NCBI RefSeq assembly: GCF_900103665.1
Contig: NZ_FNGY01000018.1
Span: forward strand, 1 to 64,000
Source of the DNA: Pedobacter steynii
Lineage (GTDB): Bacteria; Bacteroidota; Bacteroidia; Sphingobacteriales; Sphingobacteriaceae
Length of the DNA: 64,000 nucleotides
Direction: 5' to 3'
The notes under the pieces were generated by a model. The model searched no databases and was not told the DNA's origin. It saw nothing but the letters and a program-made list of their open reading frames with translations. Positions 35,291 through 44,311 of the stretch are shown here, piece by piece. Positions within the stretch are counted from its first letter, which is position 1. Each line of letters opens with the position of its first letter. The position numbers and the translations under genes are program-made.

Positions 35291-36178
35291 TTAAGCTGCA
35301 GTTATTTTGTTCCTGATTTCGCGCATTCCGCGGTGGTAATACTTTTTCATCATTTTATTCAAATGACTACTGTCCGTAAATCCCAGTTCATTTGCAATTT
35401 CTTTAAATGAACTGGAGGTCAGTGCTGCACGGGCTTCTGCAATTTTCAGTTTCGATCTGAGGATATAGTCGCGAAAGCTCTCATTTGCATTTCTTTTGAA
35501 ATATTCACTAAAATAAGTTTCAGCAATGTGAAAACGGGAGGAAATTCCTTCTACACTTACCTTTTCCTGATCCAGCAGGTTAAAGTGAATGAAATGGAGC
35601 ATGTTTACAAATCGTTTATCAGAAAAAGACTGGCCATGGAGCAATTGTTTTTCAATATTCCTGGAAATGATCACCAATATGGAGACCAATAGATTTTGCA
35701 CTAAAAACACCGAGCAGTTGTTATCACTATAATGTTCTGAAACAATGAGGTTAAGCAAGGATTTTACATGTTCTTTATCTGTTGGATTGCCAATCAGTCC
35801 GGCCTCTCCCTGGTCATAATTTCCTATAATAAAATTGAGCCGGTTAAACCAGTCGCTATAATTTACGGAGCTGGACTGGTGATAGGTAGAGAAATAAGTG
35901 CTGGTAAAGCGAACAAAAAGAAAACGTGTCTGCTTTTTAATCCGGTAACCATTGCAACTTGCAGATGGCAATAGAAAAACCTCCCCTTTCGCATAAGGAT
36001 GAACGCTCTGATTTACATACTGCTCTCCTTCCCCATCCAATATATACACCAGTTCAAAGAAATTGCTCGCTCTATCGCGCTTCTCCCAGCTATTATGTGT
36101 TTCAATGCTCACAGAGAAATTTTCGTGGTTAATTTCCATGCTGCAAGATAAGACATAACGCGGCTTAAAATTAAACAT
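35291..36178 (-). CDS. AraC-family transcriptional regulator
   Basis: The 295-residue protein has a cupin-like N-terminal sensing domain (about 25-110; SNFFELVYILDGEGEQYVN) and a C-terminal double helix-turn-helix (about 195-290; FSEYFKRNANESFRDYILRSKL, then ANELGFTDSSHLNKMMKKYY). It is divergently transcribed from an oxidoreductase gene 96 bp away, the common arrangement for control of a target. It is also followed by the AlkC-type gene 18 bp away, so it may instead or also belong to that transcript. The ligand is unknown. Confidence 0.88.
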   Translation of the reverse strand: MFNFKPRYVLSCSMEINHENFSVSIETHNSWEKRDRASNFFELVYILDGEGEQYVNQSVHPYAKGEVFLLPSASCNGYRIKKQTRFLFVRFTSTYFSTYHQSSSVNYSDWFNRLNFIIGNYDQGEAGLIGNPTDKEHVKSLLNLIVSEHYSDNNCSVFLVQNLLVSILVIISRNIEKQLLHGQSFSDKRFVNMLHFIHFNLLDQEKVSVEGISSRFHIAETYFSEYFKRNANESFRDYILRSKLKIAEARAALTSSSFKEIANELGFTDSSHLNKMMKKYYHRGMREIRNKITAA

Positions 36179-36274
36179 CCAATCAATTTACTGCTTTTTC
36201 CTCTTGCCATACCTATCGGCAGAATAGAATATCCGCAATTTTGCAATCCACTATTCAGCAATAACTTATACCGC

Positions 36275-37276
36275 ATGAAAGCAGCAGTTTTAGATCAGCA
36301 TAATTTCACACAACAGGTAGGAGAACTACAAATTCCCGAAATTTTACCATATCATGTTTTAATCAAAATTAAGGCAGCGAGTATCAATCACCATGAACTC
36401 TGGTCCATTAAAGAGCAAAGTAAACAAAGTCCTGTTTCGATCATTATGGGCTCTGATGGCGCAGGAGAAATAGTAGCGCTTGGTCTTCATAGTAATCCCG
36501 AACTGATGGGGCAGCAGGTAATCATTAACCCATCGATAGACTGGGGTAATGATTACCGGACTTTCAGCAAAGACTACCATATCCTCGGCTTTCCTCAACA
36601 GGGCACTTTTGCAGAATATCTGTCCATCCATGAACGCTATGTAGCTAAAAAACCCGAACACCTCAGCTTTGAGGAAGCCGCAGGAATTCCCCTTGCCGGT
36701 CTGACTGCCTATAGGGCATTATTTACAAAAGGACAGATCAGAAAAGACAACAAGGTGCTCATTACAGGAATCGGTGGCGGTGCAGCCCTGCTGGCATTGG
36801 CTTTTGCCGTCCATGCCGGAGCAGAAGTATATGTAAGTTCCGGAAATGACGATAAATTAGCTGCCGCCCTAAGACTGGGGGCAAAAGGAGGCGTAAATTA
36901 TAAAACCGAGGGCTGGGCCGAAAAGCTACTCAAAGCTTCAGGAGGTTTTGACCTCATCATAGACAGTGCCTCCGGTCCCGGATTCTCAGATCTGGTTTAC
37001 CTGGCCAATCCCGGCGCAAGAATCGTCCTCTACGGAAGAACAGCAGGCATGCTTCCTCCTCTCGATCCGCAGCAAATCTTTCTGAAACAGCTTTCCATTC
37101 TGGGAACCAGTATGGGCAATGAAGAAGAGTTTGATGCAATGGTAAAATTTGTCGGCCTCCATCAGATTAAGCCGGTAATCGATTCTTCTTATCCATTGGC
37201 AGAGATCCAGCAGGCGTTTGAAAAGATGAAATCAGGAGATCAGTTCGGAAAGATCATCATCAATATCCCTTCATAA
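36275..37276 (+). CDS. Zinc-binding-dehydrogenase-family NADP(H) oxidoreductase
   Basis: The 333-residue protein is an MDR-superfamily enzyme with a GroES-like N-terminal domain (about 1-120) and a Rossmann domain with VLITGIGGGAALLALAFA (about 163-180). The segment GSDGAGEIVALG and the quinone-oxidoreductase-like LTAYRALF support the quinone/enone reductase branch, as in B. subtilis YogA. The catalytic Zn-ligand Cys is not evident, so it probably works without catalytic zinc. It is followed 44 bp later by a cupin gene and is divergent from an AraC regulator that may control it. Confidence 0.85.
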   Translation: MKAAVLDQHNFTQQVGELQIPEILPYHVLIKIKAASINHHELWSIKEQSKQSPVSIIMGSDGAGEIVALGLHSNPELMGQQVIINPSIDWGNDYRTFSKDYHILGFPQQGTFAEYLSIHERYVAKKPEHLSFEEAAGIPLAGLTAYRALFTKGQIRKDNKVLITGIGGGAALLALAFAVHAGAEVYVSSGNDDKLAAALRLGAKGGVNYKTEGWAEKLLKASGGFDLIIDSASGPGFSDLVYLANPGARIVLYGRTAGMLPPLDPQQIFLKQLSILGTSMGNEEEFDAMVKFVGLHQIKPVIDSSYPLAEIQQAFEKMKSGDQFGKIIINIPS

Positions 37277-37320
37277 ATCAACTCAATTGAAATCATTCAA
37301 GATAAGCACCCTATATAAAT

Positions 37321-37809
37321 ATGACCAAGATGGCCGCCATTCCAAGAAGGATAGTAACGGGGCATAAAGATGGCCTTTCTGTAATTGTCGAAGATAAAAA
37401 AGTGACCAATGTTTCTGAACACATCCCCGGATTGATCATTTCAGACATCTGGGCAACGAATACCATGCCTGTACACCTGAATCAGGACATCAGTGTAGAA
37501 AACACGCTTGTTCCCAATCCACCTGCAAACGGCACCTATTTCAGATACGTAAGCATTCCTCCGGATAAAGATCTGGGCATTCCGGAGATGACTAAAGAAA
37601 ATGGTCCGCATCCTTTAATGCATCAAACAGAAACATTAGACTATATCATCATCCTGTCCGGGGAGATCTATTTAATTCTCGATGAGGAAGAAACCCTGTT
37701 GAAAACCGGGGATATCGTCATTCAAAAGGCAACAAATCATGCCTGGAGCAACCGGTCGGAACACCCCTGCATCCAGCTGGCCATTTTAATCGATGCCGAT
37801 CAAGGTTAA
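37321..37809 (+). CDS. Cupin-domain protein
   Basis: The 162-residue protein has a single cupin barrel. HPLMHQTETLDYIIILSGEIYLIL holds the His, His and Glu metal ligands of motif 1, and GDIVIQKATNHAWSN holds the motif 2 His. Such one-domain cupins are often oxygenases, isomerases or ligand-binding accessory proteins. It starts 44 bp after the oxidoreductase and probably belongs to the same unit, perhaps in degradation of a small aromatic or quinone. The reaction is unknown. Confidence 0.82.
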   Translation: MTKMAAIPRRIVTGHKDGLSVIVEDKKVTNVSEHIPGLIISDIWATNTMPVHLNQDISVENTLVPNPPANGTYFRYVSIPPDKDLGIPEMTKENGPHPLMHQTETLDYIIILSGEIYLILDEEETLLKTGDIVIQKATNHAWSNRSEHPCIQLAILIDADQG

Positions 37810-37831
37810 AATTTAGCCCATAACACCGCTG

Positions 37832-37866
37832 AAATAAGCCTTTAGCACACGCTAAAGGTTTATTTT
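37832..37866. terminator. Bidirectional terminator between convergent genes
   Basis: The stem AAATAA-G-CCTTTAGC pairs with its complement around the loop ACAC, with one G-T pair. The right arm contains the stop codon of the minus-strand gene. A-rich and T-rich flanks suit both directions. Confidence 0.75.
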
Positions 37867-38681
37867 AACTGGTAGGCCATTACCGTCTTTTTAAAAAAAG
37901 TAGGGATGTAAACGATCTTTTTCACCGGATCATATCCGATATCTGCAGTATTCTTCTTTTCCAGATGGGTATCGAGCAAAAGTTCGCATCTTCCATCGGC
38001 ATAAACATAATACACATATCCCGCCCAGCTGGAACAGATAAAATCGCCATTTCCGATCGGCTCCAACCCATCTCCCCAATCCGGCAATTCTGCAATCTTG
38101 CTGATCTTCTTCCCGGCATCGGCTTTCAAAAAGCTTTTTCCACCAAGGATGTACAGGTCTTCGCCAATTGCCTTTAAGCCATTTACTCCATTGATGCTAT
38201 CCAGGTATATCGAGGGAACATCATTCTCAATCTTATAAATTCTTTTGGTTCTGGAATCTGAGACATAAACAATTCCCTCCCCGTTCACGGTGATGTCGTT
38301 CAGGAATTTGGTGTTTTCTATCGGAATCTTACGAAGCACTTTTGCTTTGGCAATGTCGATCACGACCACATCGGTCAGGTCTGCGGCATACATCAGGTTT
38401 CCAAATATGGCCAGCCCTTTCGGAGAATTTAGTCCTGAAATCCAGTTAAGGTCGATTACTTTTCCGTCCGGTTTGATTTTTCCAATACCTCCAATTCCAT
38501 CCTTATCATTCGCATTATTTCCCATAATGGATACATACAAGACTTTTGCTTTTAAATCAGGCAAAACCGATTCAGGCAGGTTTACAACACTGTCGGTTTC
38601 CCAGAGTTTTGATAGGCTATGCTGTGCTTTCAATTGTAAAGACAGGGTAATGATTAAAATCAGAGAGAAATACTTTTTCAT
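37860..38681 (-). CDS. Secreted SMP-30-like beta-propeller protein
   Basis: The 273-residue protein has a signal peptide (MKKYFSLILIITLSLQLKAQ) and repeated beta-propeller blades of the type GLNSPKGLAIFGNLMYAADL and DITVNGEGIVYVSDSRTKRIYKI, as in SMP-30/gluconolactonase/LRE proteins. The metal-binding residues of true gluconolactonases are not certain, so the enzyme activity is open. It is located in the periplasm or secreted and appears monocistronic. Confidence 0.75.
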   Translation of the reverse strand: MKKYFSLILIITLSLQLKAQHSLSKLWETDSVVNLPESVLPDLKAKVLYVSIMGNNANDKDGIGGIGKIKPDGKVIDLNWISGLNSPKGLAIFGNLMYAADLTDVVVIDIAKAKVLRKIPIENTKFLNDITVNGEGIVYVSDSRTKRIYKIENDVPSIYLDSINGVNGLKAIGEDLYILGGKSFLKADAGKKISKIAELPDWGDGLEPIGNGDFICSSWAGYVYYVYADGRCELLLDTHLEKKNTADIGYDPVKKIVYIPTFFKKTVMAYQLK

Positions 38682-39073
38682 TGGAATATATTTGGTTGTT
38701 ATTGGTTTTCAAAGGTTATCAAAAGTGCACAAGCCCGGTTTAAAACTTACGAAGCGATCATGATCTCAATCCTTCATCTTATTCTCTAATCTGTAAGGTC
38801 ATAAAAGTTTCAGCAGTGTAAAATTGTTATTCACAAGTTAGGAAAATCTTTCATCACTTATTATTTTATCACCGGTAATACTGCAATTGAATAATTATTG
38901 AATTAAAATTACTGTTCCAATTTAGCTAATTAGTAAACCATATTAACAAGAATTGTCGATAATTCCACTAAATGAGCAAAACAGATGCGCTCCTACCTTT
39001 TCTTCGTTTTCCAAAAATCAAATAAAAGCTAACTTTAAATACCTAAACAGGTAAACATCACAGCCAAATCCCC
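38682..39073. other. Intergenic region before the sugar-oxidation operon
   Basis: This AT-rich region of nearly 400 bp holds no gene. TACCT-AAAC-AGGTA (39040-39053) is a short inverted repeat just upstream of the GH88/105 gene and could be a regulator site. No clear -33/-7 pair was found. Confidence 0.4.
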
Positions 39074-40219
39074 ATGAATAAAAATACTTTCTTAGGTATA
39101 ACCGGTCTTATATCTTGCTTTTTCTTTTCGGGAATAGCTCTGCTGCAGGCCCAGTCAAAATCTGCAGATTTAAAAAACTGGCCAAAGGGTAGTTCTCCCA
39201 AAGAAATCGGCACCAGGGTAGCTGACCATTTTGTTGTTACCCCACATACCAATTTTGGCAAACCCACTCCACCAAAGGTGATCACTTATCCCGAATCCTG
39301 TACCTGGTATGGTGCATTGACTTTTGCCAAAGCCAGCGGAAATAAAAAACTAACCAGGGATCTTGCGGAACGCTTTGAACCCTTATTTGGAGTAGAGTCA
39401 AAGATGATCCCCGTACCCGACCATGTGGATTACTGTGTTTTTGGTGCCGTCCCTCTCGAGTTGTATCTCCAGACAAACGATAAAAAATACCTTGATCTTG
39501 GAATCTCTATTGCAGAGAAGCAATGGGGGCCGCCGGAAGGGCCACGTGTGAAGGAGGAATCCCACGAGTTTTACAAACAAGGTTATACCTGGCAAACGAG
39601 GTTATGGATCGACGACATGTATATGATCACCGCATTGCAGGCCCAGGCATTCCGTGCGACAGGAAATCAAAAATATATTGATCGGGCAGCAAAAGAAATG
39701 GTATTCTATCTGGATCAGCTCCAGAAGCCCAATGGCTTATTTTACCATGCTCCGGATGTTCCTTTTTATTGGGGCAGAGGAGATGGATGGATGGCCGCCG
39801 GGATGACAGAGCTTTTGAGCTCCATGCCGAAAAATAATCCAAACAGGGAACGGATCATGAAGGGCTATACCGATATGATGGCCTCTTTACTAAAATACCA
39901 GGGAAAGAACGGCATGTGGAACCAGCTGATTGACGATCCTGAAGCATGGGCAGAAACCTCGGCAACCGGAATGTTTACTTTCGCCATGATTACCGGTGTT
40001 AAAAAAGGATGGCTGGATAAAGAGATTTATGGAAAAGCCGCCAGGAATGGCTGGTTGGGGCTCGTTTCATATATCAACGAAAATTCGGAAGTTACTGAGG
40101 TTTGCGAAGGGACAAATAAAAAGAACGACCGTCAGTATTACCTGGACCGGAAGCGCAATACCGGCGACCTGCATGGACAAGCACCAATCCTATGGTGTGC
40201 AACGGCATTATTGCGTTAA
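39074..40219 (+). CDS. Glycoside hydrolase family 88/105 protein (unsaturated uronyl/rhamnogalacturonyl hydrolase)
   Basis: The 381-residue secreted protein has a signal peptide ending near LLQAQS. The (alpha/alpha)6 barrel signature is visible: WQTRLWIDDMYMITALQAQ contains the catalytic Asp of the GH88 family, followed by YHAPDVPFYWGRGDGWMAAGMTELL and the downstream ETSATGMFTFAMI. These enzymes hydrolyse the unsaturated sugar released by polysaccharide lyases. It is followed 18 bp later by a sorbosone-dehydrogenase-like gene and then a cytochrome c gene, an operon suggesting periplasmic uronic-acid-linked sugar oxidation. Confidence 0.85.
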   Translation: MNKNTFLGITGLISCFFFSGIALLQAQSKSADLKNWPKGSSPKEIGTRVADHFVVTPHTNFGKPTPPKVITYPESCTWYGALTFAKASGNKKLTRDLAERFEPLFGVESKMIPVPDHVDYCVFGAVPLELYLQTNDKKYLDLGISIAEKQWGPPEGPRVKEESHEFYKQGYTWQTRLWIDDMYMITALQAQAFRATGNQKYIDRAAKEMVFYLDQLQKPNGLFYHAPDVPFYWGRGDGWMAAGMTELLSSMPKNNPNRERIMKGYTDMMASLLKYQGKNGMWNQLIDDPEAWAETSATGMFTFAMITGVKKGWLDKEIYGKAARNGWLGLVSYINENSEVTEVCEGTNKKNDRQYYLDRKRNTGDLHGQAPILWCATALLR

Positions 40220-40237
40220 ACCAGCCACAAGAAACTG

Positions 40238-41557
40238 ATGAAATTGATAAGGAATATGATGATAAAGAAACTAATGATCATTCCGCTGCTTACTGCCGGA
40301 ATTTTCTGCTCCCTATATGCTTTTAAAAACAACCCTTCCGCAGGCAGACAGATTCATCCACCAACAACTGACCCAGATAACGCAGGCTTAAAACTTCCTT
40401 CCGGATTTGGGGCTTTAGTGGTGGCCGACAGTATTGGCAAAGCAAGACATCTGGTCGTAACCAAAGAAGGGAACCTGTATGTAAAGCTGGCAAAACCAGT
40501 TAAAGAGAAAGGAATCATTTACCTCAAAGATAAAAACGGCGATGGCCGGATGGACGAGCAAAGCGGTTTTGGAAATTATGGCGGAACCGGCCTTTACCTA
40601 AAAGATGGGGTATTGTATGCTTCTTCAAACGACGAGGTTTTCAGTTACCAACTTGACGAAAAAAATGAGGTGTCCAATCAGAATAACCCATCAAAGCTGA
40701 TCACTAAATTAAAAAAAGGAAGGCAGCATGATACCAAATCTATTGTCTTAGACAATTCCGGGAATATCTATGTCAACATTGGTGCATATTCCAATTCCTG
40801 TCAGGAGAAAGACCGTACCCCCGGATCTCCAGGAATGAAAGGTTGTCCGATATTAGATTCTGCCGGGGGGATATGGCAGTTTAAAGCCAATAAGCTGAAT
40901 CAAAGCTATGGTGATGGCATTCGTTACGCCACAGGAATAAGAAATGTGGTGGGCTTAGACTGGAATCAGCAAAACAATACCTTATTTGTGATGCAGCATG
41001 GCCGTGATCAGCTCAATGGTCTTTGGCCGGATCTATATGATGAAAAAAAATCGGCCTTGCTTCCTGCAGAATGCCTGTATATGCTCAAAAAAGGAGACAA
41101 TGCCGGCTGGCCTTATATATATTACGACCAGTATCAAAAGAAAAACATACAGGCACCTGAATATGGAGGGGATGGCAAAAAGGAAGGCAGTAAGGAATAT
41201 ATTAATCCTGCATTGGCATTTCCCGGTCACCTTGCTCCCAACGGATTGTTGTTTTATACCGGAAATCAGTTTCCGGAGAAATATAGAAATGGTGCTTTTA
41301 TCGCCTTTCATGGCTCCTGGAACCGGACTCCGGAAAAACAGGAAGGCTTTTATGTCGTGTTTGCCCCATTTAAAGATGGACAACCGACCGGAGAATGGGA
41401 AATATTTGCAGATGGCTTTGCCGGAACAGACAATGTGATGTCGCCCAGAGATGCCAAACATCGCCCTTGCGGACTTGCACAGGGACCGGATGGCTCTCTT
41501 TACGTAACTGATGATGTTAAAGGCACCGTATACCGGATTTTATACAACGGAAAATAA
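40238..41557 (+). CDS. Sorbosone-dehydrogenase-like/PQQ-type sugar dehydrogenase
   Basis: The 439-residue secreted protein begins with a signal anchor (ATG at 40238, or at 40259 giving MIKKLMIIPLL). The beta-propeller core has DKNGDGRMDEQ, RYATGIRNVVGLDWNQQNN, NPALAFPGHLAPNGLLFYTG and GSWNRTPEKQEGFYVVF, the motifs typical of L-sorbosone dehydrogenase and glucose/sorbosone dehydrogenase families. It should oxidise a sugar aldehyde in the periplasm with PQQ. The cytochrome c gene begins within two bases of its stop and is the probable electron acceptor. Confidence 0.82.
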   Translation: MKLIRNMMIKKLMIIPLLTAGIFCSLYAFKNNPSAGRQIHPPTTDPDNAGLKLPSGFGALVVADSIGKARHLVVTKEGNLYVKLAKPVKEKGIIYLKDKNGDGRMDEQSGFGNYGGTGLYLKDGVLYASSNDEVFSYQLDEKNEVSNQNNPSKLITKLKKGRQHDTKSIVLDNSGNIYVNIGAYSNSCQEKDRTPGSPGMKGCPILDSAGGIWQFKANKLNQSYGDGIRYATGIRNVVGLDWNQQNNTLFVMQHGRDQLNGLWPDLYDEKKSALLPAECLYMLKKGDNAGWPYIYYDQYQKKNIQAPEYGGDGKKEGSKEYINPALAFPGHLAPNGLLFYTGNQFPEKYRNGAFIAFHGSWNRTPEKQEGFYVVFAPFKDGQPTGEWEIFADGFAGTDNVMSPRDAKHRPCGLAQGPDGSLYVTDDVKGTVYRILYNGK

Positions 41558-41558
41558 A

Positions 41559-41999
41559 ATGTTTATGAAGAAGCTCCTCCTTACCGCGCTATTGGTACTC
41601 CCCTTAGCGTTTTTTGCACAAGCTCAAAAAACAAATAAAGCGATATCCAGTCCCGCAGCGGCAAGAGATCAAATATTAGAAGGAAAGAAAGTTTATTCTA
41701 AATTCTGCGCTTCCTGTCATCAGTTAGATGGCGGGGGCGTTCCCAATTTAAATCCTCCTTTAAGTAAAACAACCTATGTACTTGGAGATAAAAGCAGACT
41801 GATCAAAATTATCCTGAACGGCTCTAATGAAAGTCTGGAAATTGATGGGGAAACCTATTCCAACCCTATGCCACAGCTGGACATCCTCAAAGATCAGGAA
41901 ATTGCAGATGTGCTGACCTATATCCGGAATAGCTTTGGTAATAAAGCTACTGCGGTTACTTCCCCGGAAGTAAAAGCACAGCGATCAAAGAAAAAATAA
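41559..41999 (+). CDS. Periplasmic cytochrome c
   Basis: The protein has 146 residues from the ATG at 41559, which opens a signal peptide (KKLLLTALLVLPLAFFAQAQ). A single heme-binding motif CASCH follows (FCASCHQLDGGG), and YSNPMPQLDIL provides the likely axial Met. This is a class I-like cytochrome c. Its start lies two bases after the stop of the sugar dehydrogenase gene, so it is likely to receive electrons from that enzyme. Confidence 0.9.
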   Translation: MFMKKLLLTALLVLPLAFFAQAQKTNKAISSPAAARDQILEGKKVYSKFCASCHQLDGGGVPNLNPPLSKTTYVLGDKSRLIKIILNGSNESLEIDGETYSNPMPQLDILKDQEIADVLTYIRNSFGNKATAVTSPEVKAQRSKKK

Positions 42000-42008
42000 A
42001 GGAACTGG

Positions 42009-42704
42009 TTAGAGGATAAATTTGTTCAGTATAGCTTCCAGAAGTTGATGGCCCTGATGAAAATGAGCCAGTTCTTTAAGTATGGTAGTTTCATCCTGGA
42101 TAAATGATCCGGGGATCAGTTCAGTCCGCCCCTCTTCCACCATGCTGTTTATGGAATCCGTGTTTACCTCCAGATGGAACTGCAAAGCAAGTACATGCTC
42201 CTGGTATAAAAATGCCTGGTTGCGATTGGCTGCTGAGGACAATAAATCATAAGCCCCATAAGGAATTTCAAATTGATCACCATGCCAGTGGAATACCATA
42301 GGCTGATCTTTGAACAAGGATTCAAACCAGGGAATTCTTGCTGCCGCAGGAGTCGGATAAACGGGATACCAACCGATTTCTTTATGCCTTGCTGTGTTTA
42401 CGAACGCCCCCAGACAAAGGGCAATCAACTGTGCTCCGAGACAAATTCCCATCACCTTTTTCCCTGCAGTGATCGCATCTTCAATGAAAATTTTCTCTGC
42501 ATGAAGCCATGGATACAGATGATCGTCATATACGCCCATTGGCCCACCCATAACCACCAGCACATCGACATCATCAAGCTTTGGAAGGATCGGATTTTCT
42601 TCATAAAAACGAGTTGCGGTAACCTGAAATCCTTTGGTCTCTAACCAGGTTCCGATATACCCTAAACCTTCAAAAGACACATGTTGAAAATAATGTACGT
42701 TCAT
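42009..42704 (-). CDS. Type 1 glutamine amidotransferase (GMP-synthase-like)
   Basis: The 231-residue single GATase1 domain has VMGICLGAQLIALCLG with the nucleophile Cys, and ALQFHLEVN with the His and Glu of the triad. It is a GMP-synthase-type stand-alone amidotransferase of the YfeJ-like group. The partner ligase is not encoded beside it. The gene starts two bases downstream of the YggS-type gene's stop, so the two are co-transcribed. Confidence 0.88.
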   Translation of the reverse strand: MNVHYFQHVSFEGLGYIGTWLETKGFQVTATRFYEENPILPKLDDVDVLVVMGGPMGVYDDHLYPWLHAEKIFIEDAITAGKKVMGICLGAQLIALCLGAFVNTARHKEIGWYPVYPTPAAARIPWFESLFKDQPMVFHWHGDQFEIPYGAYDLLSSAANRNQAFLYQEHVLALQFHLEVNTDSINSMVEEGRTELIPGSFIQDETTILKELAHFHQGHQLLEAILNKFIL

Positions 42705-42706
42705 AT

Positions 42707-43438
42707 TTAGTTTTTTGTTTCATTCCAATAATAACTATCCGGATATATTCTTGGTCCAAAGATCGCCGTCCCAATCCTGATGATCGTTGCGCCCTCTTCG
42801 ATTGCAGTTTCCAGATCCCCACTCATTCCCATGGACAATTCTTTCATTTCTACGCCCGGAATTCCCTCCTGCCTGATCTGATCACTCAGCTTTTTTAACA
42901 ACTGAAAGGAAGGTCTTACTTTTTCTGCATCCGCATCGAACAGTCCGATGGTCATGAGCCCCTTAATCTTTAAAGTATCATACTTTGCTGTTTCCCTCAC
43001 AAATGCGAATGCTGCTTCCGGAGCCAACCCGAATTTACTGTTTTCATAAGAAGTATTAACCTGTATCAATATATCTAGACATCTCCCCTCAGCTTGTAAC
43101 CGTTTGTCCAGCTGCTGTACAAGCTCCATTCTATCAACGGATTGGATACAGCTTACGTATTTCAACACCTCCTTGATTTTGTTGCTTTGCAGGTGCCCAA
43201 TAAAATGAGCCTGATGAGGAATACCAGTCAGATCAAGGTATTTTTCTTTCAGTTCCTGTACTTTATTTTCGGCGATAAGGGTTTCACCCAACAACAAAGC
43301 CTGTCTTATCTTTTCTGCGGAAACCGTTTTTGTAGCCAGTAACAGTTTTACCGTCCCGGGTATTCTACCAGCTTTCAGCGCTTCATGAGCGATTCGCTGG
43401 TGGATAATACTCAGGTTATTTTTGATAATTTCATTCAT
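42707..43438 (-). CDS. YggS-family PLP-binding protein (PLPBP)
   Basis: The 243-residue protein is of the PROSC/YggS family. LLLATKTVSAEKIRQAL contains the PLP Lys (LLATKT), HFIGHLQSNKIKEVL is the diagnostic FIGxLQ-x-NK motif, and LSMGMSGDLETAIEEGATIIRIG with IFGPR is the C-terminal phosphate-binding signature. It maintains pyridoxal phosphate homeostasis and has no known catalytic activity. It is followed two bases later by the glutamine amidotransferase gene. Confidence 0.95.
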   Translation of the reverse strand: MNEIIKNNLSIIHQRIAHEALKAGRIPGTVKLLLATKTVSAEKIRQALLLGETLIAENKVQELKEKYLDLTGIPHQAHFIGHLQSNKIKEVLKYVSCIQSVDRMELVQQLDKRLQAEGRCLDILIQVNTSYENSKFGLAPEAAFAFVRETAKYDTLKIKGLMTIGLFDADAEKVRPSFQLLKKLSDQIRQEGIPGVEMKELSMGMSGDLETAIEEGATIIRIGTAIFGPRIYPDSYYWNETKN

Positions 43439-43532
43439 AGATCAGCCCCCCGTTATCTTAATTTTTAATACGAAAAAGCTCAGGTGACCGAAGCCTTATT
43501 CAGCACCTGAAAACTTTTACCCGGAGCGGAGA

Positions 43533-43766
43533 TTATCCTTTTACATCCTCCATAGACGCACCAAAATTAAGGTGCAACACATTGCCGTTTGCGGTAAGCA
43601 AAGCCGGCACAGATTTTACCCCTGCTTTTTCAGCTTCTTCAATCCGGTTTCTGGCTTCTCCAAGGTGAACTACTTCCACTTTGTCTTCGCCAATAAGGGC
43701 TATAATTTCCTGCTCTGCACTTAAACATACGGGGCATCCTGCGTGATAAAAAATTGATTTTGCCAT
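43533..43766 (-). CDS. Thioredoxin-like/glutaredoxin-like small protein
   Basis: The 77-residue protein opens with IFYHAGCPVCLSAEQEII, a thioredoxin-fold start with a CPVC redox motif. The cis-Pro (KSVPALLT) is present near residue 50, which confirms a thioredoxin fold. It has no signal peptide, so it is cytoplasmic. It may reduce a specific partner. It lies 94 bp upstream of the YggS-type gene on the same strand. Confidence 0.8.
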   Translation of the reverse strand: MAKSIFYHAGCPVCLSAEQEIIALIGEDKVEVVHLGEARNRIEEAEKAGVKSVPALLTANGNVLHLNFGASMEDVKG

Positions 43767-44311
43767 TTTATTAAAGTTTAAATTATAAATTCGTTAATAT
43801 TAATAATCAGGACAAAGTTTGTGAATCCTGACCTGATATAAATCATCCAGTTTTTAACAAAACTGATGGTCCAGATTTCAACATCGCAGGAAATATTCGG
43901 GAAAATCATAAAAACGCGAATCAAAATAGAGCTGATTTGTATTATAACCCAGTTTTTTCTTCTATAAAGCTTCGTATGGGACAGTAAGAATATCCTCCGT
44001 ACCGGGGATGATATTCCGTCGTACTGAGTCCACCTCTAGTCCATCGTGAGTCCACGTTGAGTCCACGTTTTACCGAAAAAAGCCGGACTCACTGTGCATT
44101 TGCCCTTGAGTTTCCCTGGACTCAACGAAAACTCTCCCTACCGGTGGTCCAGCTTAACACGAAAAATACACAAGAAAAGGCCGGTTAAAGTAACCAAATC
44201 ATATTTTTATATGTTTATTTGTATTTAAATACCAACCTAAACCTATTTTTAATTGTTATACTGCGGGATAATCGTTTTTTATCAACAAAATCTGCTTTAA
44301 ACTTAAATTCC
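43767..44311. other. Intergenic region with repeat block
   Basis: A stretch of about 545 bp between divergent genes with no convincing gene. Its only distinct structure is a block of 11-bp direct repeats at 44025-44068 with related inverted motifs downstream, listed separately. Confidence 0.5.
44025..44124. repeat. Four 11-bp direct repeats with inverted copies
   Basis: Copies begin at 44025, 44036, 44047 and 44058, exactly 11 bases apart, with core tGAGTCCAC; the second copy is degenerate (tAGTCCAT). Inverted GGACTCA motifs follow at 44085-44091 and 44118-44124. The spacing of about one DNA turn suggests a cooperative protein-binding array. Confidence 0.7.

Noticed and set aside
44025..44068. 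CRISPR array
   Set aside because: Repeat units are 11 bp with no spacers, so the block does not fit a CRISPR pattern.
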